Under the pieces are notes generated by a model, which was not told the origin of the DNA, searched no databases, and was given only the letters and a program-made list of their open reading frames with translations. From assembly GCF_900109465.1 (NCBI RefSeq), contig NZ_FOAZ01000019.1, forward strand, positions 163,609-227,608: a stretch of DNA of 64,000 nt. The letters are read 5' to 3'. Position 1 is the stretch's first letter. Every line of letters starts with the position of its first letter. Shown piece after piece: positions 18,556-25,149 of the stretch. A program made the position numbers and the translations under genes. This DNA is from Streptacidiphilus jiangxiensis (GTDB taxonomy: Bacteria > Actinomycetota > Actinomycetes > Streptomycetales > Streptomycetaceae).

Positions 18556-19644
18556 TCACTGACTCGGCGAGCCCGAGGGGGAAGCGGCCTCGGAGGCGGA
18601 GGCGGAGGCGGACGCCGACGGGGTGCCGGCCGCGACCGCCTGGCCGTACAGCGCCTGGATCCGGTCGCCGAAGTACACCGAGTAGGAGACGTCGTCGGTG
18701 TCGCCGCCCTCCTGGTACCCGCCTATGACGCCGACCAGGGTGCCGAGGCCGGTGTGCGGGTCGATGCCCTGCAGCACCGGGCCGCCGCTGGCACCGTCGG
18801 TGAAGCCGGTGCAGTCGAACTCGGACTGCGTCGTGCTGTAGGCGGTCAGCTTGTTCAGGCAGGAGATCGGCCGGTCCGTGCCGCTCGGATAGCCGATGAC
18901 GCCGACCATCGCCGGGCGGTCGGCGCCGAAGGCGATCCGCTCCGCGCCGACCTCGTTCTCGATCCTGGCGTTCGGGTCGCCGTCCTTGTGCACGACGAGG
19001 AAGGCGACGTCGGAGTCCTGGTCGCTGTTGGCGGCCCAGTGCGGGTCGATCAGGATCGCGGTGGAGCGCCACAGCCCGAACGGGTACTGCCCGTCGTGGT
19101 AGCCGGGCGCGAAGACCAGCGCGGTCGGGTTGGGCGAGCCCTGCGCGGGGTCGCTCAGGCAGTGCGCCGCGGTCGCGACGACGTCGCCGCCGGGCGAGTG
19201 CACCACGCTGGCGGTGCAGAAGTGGTGGCTGTAGGAGGCGTCGTCGGGGTAGAAGAGGGCCCCCACGGCCGGCAGCCCGTCGAACGGCGTGCTGTGCCCG
19301 TCGGGCGAGGCCTGCGCCCCCGCGAGGGACGCGGGCACGTGCGCGGCGGGGCCCGGCAGGGCCGGCACGGCCCGACGGGTGTCGGTGGGGGCGAGCGCCT
19401 GCGCGTCCTCGCCGCGCGATCCCGACCCGATCCCCCCGCGCACCAGCACCAGCACGAAGCAGACGGCGAAGGCCAGCACGCCGAGCGCCCGGGAGGCGCT
19501 GCGCAGCTGGGCTCGGGTCAATGGGCCGGGGATAGGTCGCACCCGGCCGATGATAGGCAGCCGGGCCCGGGTGCTGTCGAGAGCGCGGACGCAGGTGGCT
19601 TCGCGTGTCGTGTCGGTCACACCACCGCCCTGGCTGTCGCTCAC
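18556..19644 (-). CDS. Membrane-anchored or secreted trypsin-like serine protease
   Basis: A 362-residue S1-family peptidase. A cytoplasmic N-terminal stretch of about 52 residues precedes one hydrophobic segment (LGVLAFAVCFVLVLV, about 54-69). The catalytic triad is H161 in TAAHC, D212 in SDVAFL and S287 in GASGGP. The tail is a Ser/Ala repeat (SASASASASEAASPSGSPS), likely a disordered linker at the cell surface. The start taken is GTG at 19644; a GTG eight codons later is also possible and neither has a strong ribosome site. It is divergent from the esterase gene. Family members process cell-wall or extracellular proteins; the target is unknown. Confidence 0.88.
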   Translation of the reverse strand: MSDSQGGGVTDTTREATCVRALDSTRARLPIIGRVRPIPGPLTRAQLRSASRALGVLAFAVCFVLVLVRGGIGSGSRGEDAQALAPTDTRRAVPALPGPAAHVPASLAGAQASPDGHSTPFDGLPAVGALFYPDDASYSHHFCTASVVHSPGGDVVATAAHCLSDPAQGSPNPTALVFAPGYHDGQYPFGLWRSTAILIDPHWAANSDQDSDVAFLVVHKDGDPNARIENEVGAERIAFGADRPAMVGVIGYPSGTDRPISCLNKLTAYSTTQSEFDCTGFTDGASGGPVLQGIDPHTGLGTLVGVIGGYQEGGDTDDVSYSVYFGDRIQALYGQAVAAGTPSASASASASEAASPSGSPSQ

Positions 19645-19803
19645 AAGGCCACAGGATGCCTCACCCGTGCGACAGTTCTGTCACGAACCGCCCGGAACGG
19701 ACAGGTAAGAGCCTTTCGCTCACCCGGCGCGGCTAACGTGCACGAGGGCTCCCGGGCACGGAGCCCTCCGAAGTCTGTCCAGCAGCGAGAGAGAAACGGG
19801 ACT

Positions 19804-21015
19804 GTGAGCCTCACCGGCACCGCCTTCTTCTACACCCTGATCGCCGCGACGGTGGTCGCCGTCGCGGTGACCATGGTCGCCTGGGGTGCCGTACGTGGGC
19901 CCAAGGCCGTCCGAGCGGCCGTGCGACTGGCCCTGATCGGCCTGTGCCAGGTCACGGCGATCGCCGTGGTGGCCGTGTGGATCAACAACGCCAACGGCCT
20001 CTACTCCTCCTGGAGCGACCTCTTCGGTCAGCAGGACAACGTCGGCGTCGGCGTCGCCAGCGCGGACGGTACGAGCACCCAGGCGGCCTCGTTCACCGGC
20101 GGCCCCAACGGTTTCCAGCGCACCGTCCTGCACGGGCAGGCCTCCGGCCTGACCGGTGAGGTGCTGGTGTGGACGCCGCCGCAGTACGACGACCCGCAGT
20201 ACCGCAACTACTCCTTCCCGGTCGTCGAACTGCTGCACGGCTACCCGGGCTCCCCGGAGACATGGCTCAAGGGCGGCGGCATGCCCGGCCCGCTGACCTA
20301 CCTGATGTCCCAGGGCAAGATGAAGCCGGCGATCGTCGTGATCCCGCGGATCAACCCGAACGGCATCAACACCGACTGCACGGATGTCGGCAACGTCCGC
20401 AACGGCACCTGGCTCGACACCGACGTGCCGAACCTGGTGAAGAAGGACTTCCGCGTCCTCGGCGACGCCCACGGCTGGGGCCTGCTCGGCGACTCCACCG
20501 GTGGTTACTGCGCGACCAAGCTCGTCCTGCAGCACCCCGACCGGTTCGGTGCGGCGGTCGCGCTCAGCCCCGACGACTTCCGCGGCGACCCGTCCACGAT
20601 CCGCGACAAGAAGGTCCTCGCGGCCCAGAACCCGCTGGCGCTGATGAAGGCCGCGGGCCCGCAGGCGGACGTCTCGATCCTGATCGCCACCACGGCCCAG
20701 GACCGCTACAGCACCCCGGCGAACGCGCAGGCCCTGCGCGCGGCGGCGAAGTTCCCCGTGACGGTGGAGCAGCCGATCGTCCTGAAGGACGGCGGCCACA
20801 ACTGGGGCACCTGGGCGGCGCTCTTCCCGGTCGTCTTCCCGTGGCTCAGCCAGCAGCTGGACGCCCCGCAGCTGGTCCAGCCGGCCCCGCCCACCCCGCA
20901 CCCGTCCCCGTCGCAGCACGGTCCCGCACAGCAGCAGCAGCCGGGCAAGCCCGCGCCCAACGCCGCCGGCAAGCCCGCCGCCGGTCTCGCCACGGGGGCG
21001 CACACCCACAGCTGA
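19804..21015 (+). CDS. Membrane-anchored antigen-85/esterase-D type hydrolase
   Basis: A 403-residue protein with two N-terminal transmembrane helices (about 8-27 and 41-58), then an extracytoplasmic alpha/beta hydrolase domain of the putative-esterase family that includes mycobacterial antigen 85. The oxyanion region is VVELLHGYPGS. The nucleophile is S231 in LLGDSTGGYCA, and the triad histidine is in DGGHNWGTWAA. A Pro/Gln/Ala-rich tail follows. The GTG at 19804 has GAGAGAAACGGG before it. Activity could be esterase or acyl-transfer on a surface glycan or lipid; the sequence does not decide. It is convergent with the PAC2 gene, separated by a partial intergenic repeat. Confidence 0.87.
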   Translation: MSLTGTAFFYTLIAATVVAVAVTMVAWGAVRGPKAVRAAVRLALIGLCQVTAIAVVAVWINNANGLYSSWSDLFGQQDNVGVGVASADGTSTQAASFTGGPNGFQRTVLHGQASGLTGEVLVWTPPQYDDPQYRNYSFPVVELLHGYPGSPETWLKGGGMPGPLTYLMSQGKMKPAIVVIPRINPNGINTDCTDVGNVRNGTWLDTDVPNLVKKDFRVLGDAHGWGLLGDSTGGYCATKLVLQHPDRFGAAVALSPDDFRGDPSTIRDKKVLAAQNPLALMKAAGPQADVSILIATTAQDRYSTPANAQALRAAAKFPVTVEQPIVLKDGGHNWGTWAALFPVVFPWLSQQLDAPQLVQPAPPTPHPSPSQHGPAQQQQPGKPAPNAAGKPAAGLATGAHTHS

Positions 21016-21034
21016 CAGCCGGCCGTACCGACCC

Positions 21035-21109
21035 CGGGGGCGCGAGGAACTGCGCGAGAAACCCCCTGTGCGGATGGCCCTGCGCAGTCAGGACCATCCG
21101 CTCGTCGGT
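21035..21109 (+). repeat. Structured intergenic repeat, copy C (right arm missing)
   Basis: The left arm GGGGGCGCGAGGAACTGCGC and a well-preserved inner hairpin (GCGGATGG-C-CCTG, loop CGCAGT, CAGG-A-CCATCCGC) are present. The element stops after CTCGTCGGTG, where the PAC2 gene ends. Its loop-closing G-C pair is swapped relative to copy H. Confidence 0.85.
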
Positions 21110-21114
21110 GTTTG

Positions 21115-22065
21115 TTACTCCGTGTCGCCCTGCTCGGCGAGGAACTCCTCGAAGGCGCGGCCGAGCTCGTCCGCCGACGGCAGGTCGACCGGCTCCGCCA
21201 TGAGGTTCTCGCGGTCGGCCGCCCCCGCCACCGCGTCGTACTGCTGCTCCAGCCCGCTGATCGCGGAGCGCAGATCCGCGTCGCCCTCGGCGATCTGGCG
21301 GTCGACGTCCTCGCGGACCTCGTCCATCCGGGCGCGCAGGCCGGTACCGGGCAGGACCAGTCCGGTCGCGGACTGGACGGCCTCCAGGACGGCCACCGCG
21401 GCCTGCGGGTAGGGCGTCCGGGCGAGGTAGTGCGGGACGTGCGCGGCGAAGCCCAGGACGTCGTGGCCGGCCTCGTCGAGGCGGTACTCGAGCATGCCGC
21501 CCGCGCTGCCCGGCACCTGGACCTGCTCGAACCAGCGCGGGAACTGCCCGATCAGGTCCTTGCGGTTGCCGTGCGGGGTCATCCCCGTCGGCCGGGTGTG
21601 CGGGACGCCCATCGGGACGCCGTGGAAGGTGACCGCCAGGCGCACCCCGAGGCGCTCCACGACCTGGACGACGGCTGCGGCGAACCGCTCCCACTCCACG
21701 TCCGGCTCCAGGCCGGACAGCAGCAGGAAGGGCGCTCCGACCGCGTCGTGGACCAGGTGCAGGTCGAGCGTGGGGGCTTCGTAGGAGGCCCAGTGGTCGC
21801 GGTCGAACAGCATCGTGGGGCGACGGGCCCGGTAGTCGACCAGACGGTCGGCGTCGAAGCGCGCGATGAGTCGGCGCTCCGGATCCTCCAGCAGTTCGGC
21901 CACGATCTGCTCACCGGTCTCGCCGGCGTCCATGAAGCCGTCGAAGAAGTGCAGCAGGATCGAGGCGTCCGCGGCCAGCTCCTCGGCGTCCGGCTCGAAC
22001 GCGTACAGCTCCTCGGGTTCCAGCACCTGGATCCCACTCCCGTCCTCAGGCTGTCGAAACAGCAT
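21115..22065 (-). CDS. PAC2-family protein
   Basis: A 316-residue protein of the PAC2 family, related to proteasome-assembly chaperones. In actinobacteria it is conserved in proteasome-containing genomes and its function is unproven. Visible family features are FEGWNDA-like [15 protein letters not shown] near residue 37, the central [13 protein letters not shown] and the region [20 protein letters not shown]. The C-terminal 70 residues are helical and acidic ([20 protein letters not shown]). Soluble, no signal peptide. An 11-bp inverted repeat lies just 5 bp upstream of the start. Confidence 0.88.
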   Translation of the reverse strand: MLFRQPEDGSGIQVLEPEELYAFEPDAEELAADASILLHFFDGFMDAGETGEQIVAELLEDPERRLIARFDADRLVDYRARRPTMLFDRDHWASYEAPTLDLHLVHDAVGAPFLLLSGLEPDVEWERFAAAVVQVVERLGVRLAVTFHGVPMGVPHTRPTGMTPHGNRKDLIGQFPRWFEQVQVPGSAGGMLEYRLDEAGHDVLGFAAHVPHYLARTPYPQAAVAVLEAVQSATGLVLPGTGLRARMDEVREDVDRQIAEGDADLRSAISGLEQQYDAVAGAADRENLMAEPVDLPSADELGRAFEEFLAEQGDTE

Positions 22066-22070
22066 CCACT

Positions 22071-22100
22071 ACCCTGGTTCCAGCATCCCGGAACCAGGGT
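22071..22100. promoter_or_regulatory. 11-bp inverted repeat at the PAC2 5' end
   Basis: ACCCTGGTTCC (22071-22081) and GGAACCAGGGT (22090-22100) are perfect complements around AGCATCCC, beginning 5 bp upstream of the PAC2 start codon. It could be an operator or a 5'-leader hairpin that hides the ribosome site. Confidence 0.6.
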
Positions 22101-22247
22101 TCATTCCCCAATTCGGAGTGCGAAGCGCGGCCATGCGCCCCAGGGACACGCCGTGCACGTCGGATTCGCGCGGCTGGGGTGACTTCACCCCTCAGGCCGG
22201 GTATGGTCCTCTCGCTGCACTCCACTCTCGCACCAAGTACGCTGCGT

Positions 22248-22287
22248 GGAGAACGCCGCAGAACCTTTGCAGAACCCTCGCAGAACC
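22248..22287 (+). promoter_or_regulatory. Direct repeats GCAGAACC with 11-bp period
   Basis: GCAGAACC occurs at 22258, 22269 and 22280, exactly 11 bp apart; a degenerate copy GGAGAAC is at 22248. One-turn direct repeats like this are how SARP-type activators and some others bind. They are 190-230 bp upstream of the GNAT start and 185-220 bp from the PAC2 start, so the target is unclear. Confidence 0.55.
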
Positions 22288-22479
22288 CCTTGCTTCGCAC
22301 CTTGCCTTCACCTGGCCGCCCGCTGTCCTTCGCGCTCTCGTTCCCGCCTCGGCCATTTTCCGGACACACACTGTCCCCTCGCTCCCCGCACGCCTCACGG
22401 CGAACGCGATCCGTCGCCGTACCCACGGCTGCCGGGGCGCACCTTTCCCGACCCCACCCGCCGAAGGACATAAGGCCCC

Positions 22480-23172
22480 GTGCCCGTACCCGTCTTCCTC
22501 TGCGGCCGCACCGTGCGGCTGGAGCCGCTCACTGAGCGCCACATCGAGGCCCTTGCCGCGGCCGCGGCAGAGGACCGATCTAGCTATGCGTTCACGCCCG
22601 TGCCGCACGGCATCGAGGCGACGGAACGTTACGTCAGCGACGCGCTGGCCGCGCAGGCGGCGGGCCGCGCACTCCCCTTCGCCACGGTCAGAGCGAGCGA
22701 CGGCCTGGTCGTGGGGTCGACCCGGTTCACCGAGCTGGACTACTGGCAGGGCCCGGTCATCTGGCCGCCGGCCCCGCGCGGTCCCGTCGGCGACCCGCTG
22801 TCCGCGATCCCCGACGCGACGGAGATCGGCGGCACCTGGCTGTCCACGCGGGCGCAGGGAACCGGCATCAACACCGAGGCCAAGCTGCTGATGCTGCGTC
22901 ACGCCTTCGAGACGTGGGGCGTGCGCCGCGTGTCGATGCGCGCGGACGCCCGCAACATGCGCTCGCGCGCGGCGATCGAGCACCTCGGGGCCGTGCTGGA
23001 GGGTGTGCACCGCAACCACACCCGCGGCCTGGACGGCATGGTCCGCGGCACGGCCTTCTACTCGATCCTCGACGAGGAGTGGCCGGCGGTCCGCAGCGGC
23101 CTCGAGCAGCGCGTCGCCGCGGGCCCCAGGACCCACCACGTCGCGGAATCCCGCCCGCTGATCTCCGCGTAA
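22480..23172 (+). CDS. GNAT-family N-acetyltransferase (RimJ/RimL type)
   Basis: A 230-residue acetyltransferase. The N-terminal GRTVRLEPLTERHIEALAAA is typical of RimJ/RimL-like enzymes; the acetyl-CoA site is in TEIGGTWLSTRAQGTGINTE and LLMLRHAFETWGVRRVSMRA, with D-x-R-N-x-R-S-R-A-A-I-E following. Such proteins acetylate protein N-termini, antibiotics or small amines; the substrate is unknown. The start is GTG at 22480. It is convergent with a lipoprotein gene, with a minimal copy of the intergenic repeat between them. Confidence 0.88.
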   Translation: MPVPVFLCGRTVRLEPLTERHIEALAAAAAEDRSSYAFTPVPHGIEATERYVSDALAAQAAGRALPFATVRASDGLVVGSTRFTELDYWQGPVIWPPAPRGPVGDPLSAIPDATEIGGTWLSTRAQGTGINTEAKLLMLRHAFETWGVRRVSMRADARNMRSRAAIEHLGAVLEGVHRNHTRGLDGMVRGTAFYSILDEEWPAVRSGLEQRVAAGPRTHHVAESRPLISA

Positions 23173-23179
23173 GCGGAAC

Positions 23180-23229
23180 CAGGGGCGCGGAGCTCTGGGT
23201 GGCTTGTCACGCAGAGCCCCGCGCCCCTG
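23180..23229 (+). repeat. Structured intergenic repeat, copy D (minimal hairpin)
   Basis: The inner hairpin and most of the loop are deleted, leaving CAGGGGCGCGGAGCTCTG paired with CAGAGCCCCGCGCCCCTG and the loop GGTGGCTTGTCACG. The CTCTG/CAGAG pairing replaces the usual ACTGC/GCAGT, so the stem is kept although the sequence changed. It lies between convergent genes and could act as a bidirectional terminator. Confidence 0.85.
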
Positions 23230-23259
23230 GACCGTGCAGCCGTGCGCGGGAGCGAACAG

Positions 23260-23685
23260 TCAGCCCTTGACCACGATGGTGACCTTCCAGGTCTTCCCCG
23301 AAGGGGCCGAGCTGGTCAGCACCGACGTCCCGTCCGTCGTGCCGACGAACATCGCCGGGGTGACGCCGATCGGCGCCGTCATCACGCCCGTGTTCGTCGG
23401 GGCGAGGATGCTGCCCGAGGCCTGGACCTGGCTCCACAGGTCGCTGCTCCTCGCCGCCGTGAGGAAGACGTCCACGCGCTGCCCGCGCGGGAGGCAGTAG
23501 ACCCCGGACTGCTGTTCCGTCAGTTCCCCTGCGGAGTGCGGCAGCACGGGATCAGGGAGCTTCGTGCAGGCGGGGAGCACCGTCGGGGTGGGCGTCGGCG
23601 CGGGGGCCGCCGCGGGTGCCGCGCTGGTGCAGGCGGACATCAGGGCCACCGCCGTCAGCGGCAGAACGCGCAGGGCTCGGTTCAC
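23260..23685 (-). CDS. Small secreted lipoprotein
   Basis: A 141-residue lipoprotein with signal peptide and lipobox LMSAC (Cys19), followed by a Pro/Ala/Thr linker (PAAAPAPTPTPTVLP). The mature part has two further cysteines (PACTKLPDP and GVYCLPRG) that could form a disulfide and an all-beta-looking C-terminus ending KTWKVTIVVKG. No known domain. It is downstream of the HExxE secreted protein on the same strand with a 78-bp gap, so they may be co-transcribed. Confidence 0.82.
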   Translation of the reverse strand: MNRALRVLPLTAVALMSACTSAAPAAAPAPTPTPTVLPACTKLPDPVLPHSAGELTEQQSGVYCLPRGQRVDVFLTAARSSDLWSQVQASGSILAPTNTGVMTAPIGVTPAMFVGTTDGTSVLTSSAPSGKTWKVTIVVKG

Positions 23686-23763
23686 GGCAGGCTCCTCGGG
23701 TGCGGTCCGGGTACGGCCGAAGGCCGAGCCCTCGCGGACTCGGCCTTCGACGTCGGTACGACG

Positions 23764-24735
23764 TCAGTGCTGGTTGCTCGCGCTGGTGTAGGAGGTCACG
23801 CAGCCACCCGCGCCGCCGCCGAAGTTGTTGCTCCACAGCGACTGCACGGCGAAGTTGGCGCCGTTCAGGGAGATGATCGACGACGCGCCCTGACCGCTGG
23901 AGATCCAGGCGCACTTGTCGCCGGTCTCGGCGCCCGTGCTGTCGACCCAGCCGCTGCTGGGCGCCGGGTCGGTCAGGGTCTCGGCGTACTCGTGGCCGCC
24001 GACGATGGTGATGCCCTCGTCCGCGCCGTTCACACCGGAGGAGCCGGTGGCGACGAAGTTCGCGCCGCAGCCGGAGCCCGCGTCGGTGATGTAGGGCATG
24101 TTGGTGTAGGGCAGGTCCGCGCCGTTGCCGGCGGTGGTGTGGTCGTGCCAGGCGCAGTACTGGGTCTTGAAGCCCGAGGGCACCACGCCGTGCGGCAGGT
24201 CGACGACGACCTGGACGTTGTCGCCGGAGATGCCGAAGTGCGTCGCCGCCTTGACCGCCTCGGCGGCGATCTGCGCGGTGGACGGACGGGTCGGGGCCTT
24301 GGCGGAGCTGTCCAGCCAGGTGCCGCCCAGCGGGTTCGACGCGGGGTGGCCGACGGGGGTGCCGGCGCCGTTGCACTGGGTGGTGCCGGTCGCGACGCCC
24401 TGGCAGTACTGGGTCTGCGAGGTGAAGAACGTGTCGCCGCTGCCGTAGGCGTGCGAGAAGAAGCTCTGCTGCAGCGCGACCTCACCCGACGGGTCGTTGG
24501 TGACGCTGGAGGTGCCCCACTGGCTGCCCCAGTAGACGTAGTAGACGGTCGGCGCGGTGACGATGTTGCCGCCGCCGTAGGCGAGGTTGCCGCCGGTGGC
24601 GGTGGCCGCCGTCTTCGCGGCATGCGCGTTCATGTGGTGCGGGGCGAGCTCGCTGGCGCCGGCGGGGGCGGCGATGGCGAGACCGGCGACGGCGAGTGCG
24701 GCGGCGGAGCCGGCGACGAGTGCGGAACGAAGCAC
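23764..24735 (-). CDS. Secreted protein with HExxE motif, possible metalloprotease
   Basis: A 323-residue exported protein: signal peptide at residues 1-30 (LVAGSAAALAVAGLAIAAPA), then a domain starting GGNIVTAPTVYYVYWGSQW. The motif GGHEYAETLTDPAPSSGW resembles a metal-binding HExxE with a downstream TDP, seen in plant EXORDIUM-like and bacterial secreted proteins. Cysteines in QYCAWH, GCGANF, DKCAWI and GGCVTS suggest disulfides. I start at the GTG at 24735, with GAGAAGGG upstream; an ATG at 24780 would add a non-signal extension. Peptidase activity is an inference from the motif only. Confidence 0.8.
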   Translation of the reverse strand: MLRSALVAGSAAALAVAGLAIAAPAGASELAPHHMNAHAAKTAATATGGNLAYGGGNIVTAPTVYYVYWGSQWGTSSVTNDPSGEVALQQSFFSHAYGSGDTFFTSQTQYCQGVATGTTQCNGAGTPVGHPASNPLGGTWLDSSAKAPTRPSTAQIAAEAVKAATHFGISGDNVQVVVDLPHGVVPSGFKTQYCAWHDHTTAGNGADLPYTNMPYITDAGSGCGANFVATGSSGVNGADEGITIVGGHEYAETLTDPAPSSGWVDSTGAETGDKCAWISSGQGASSIISLNGANFAVQSLWSNNFGGGAGGCVTSYTSASNQH

Positions 24736-24842
24736 GATGGTGCCCTTCTCGAACGGGGGAGAAGCGGGAGGGCTGTGCAACGCCGCTGGCCAGGCGGCAC
24801 GTTGGTGTCACCACGAAGGGGGGTGTGCTCTTGCTTCCCGAG

Positions 24843-24872
24843 ACGTTAGGTGATCCGCCAGACCACGTTCAA
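24843..24872 (-). promoter_or_regulatory. Promoter-like -35/-10 for the secreted HExxE gene
   Basis: Minus strand TTGAAC (24867-24872) and TAACGT (24843-24848) with an 18-bp spacer fit a housekeeping sigma promoter and would leave a leader of about 100 nt before the GTG at 24735. Sequence inspection only. Confidence 0.5.
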
Positions 24873-24937
24873 GAGTGCGTCACCAGGGTCAGAGCGAACT
24901 CAGAGGCTCCGGTAACCGCGCCGACGCACGGGGACAC

Positions 24938-24984
24938 AAAAAGCCCGGGCGGGAACGGACGCCATTGTCCGTTCCCGCCCGGGC
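24938..24984 (-). terminator. Intrinsic terminator of ppdK
   Basis: An 18-bp perfect stem (24943-24960 with 24967-24984), loop GCCATT, followed on the minus strand by TTTTT. It lies 165 bp downstream of the ppdK stop codon and upstream of the next gene's promoter. Confidence 0.88.
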
Positions 24985-25149
24985 GGGTGTCCGTCGCGGC
25001 TACTCTGCGCCGAGCTCCGCGACGGAGCAGGTGCGGGCAGCGGCCCCTCCCCCTTGCATCAACTAACCGCCTTGGTCGGGGACGGTGTGACGTAGGAGGG
25101 GCATACCTCGCGCTGGCACCCGGTGAGGTGAAGACCGGGTGAGGGTTTG

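Larger units (their letters stand above)
22066..22479. other. Intergenic region between PAC2 and GNAT genes
   Basis: A 414-bp divergent promoter region. It contains an 11-bp inverted repeat next to the PAC2 start and a set of direct repeats at 22248-22287 upstream of the acetyltransferase. Frames through it are low-complexity and lack start signals, so I see no gene. Confidence 0.6.
24736..25149. other. Intergenic region between secreted HExxE gene and ppdK
   Basis: A 414-bp gap holding a promoter-like pair for the secreted protein, the ppdK terminator and about 150 bp of unassigned GC-rich sequence next to the ppdK stop. No gene seen. Confidence 0.6.
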
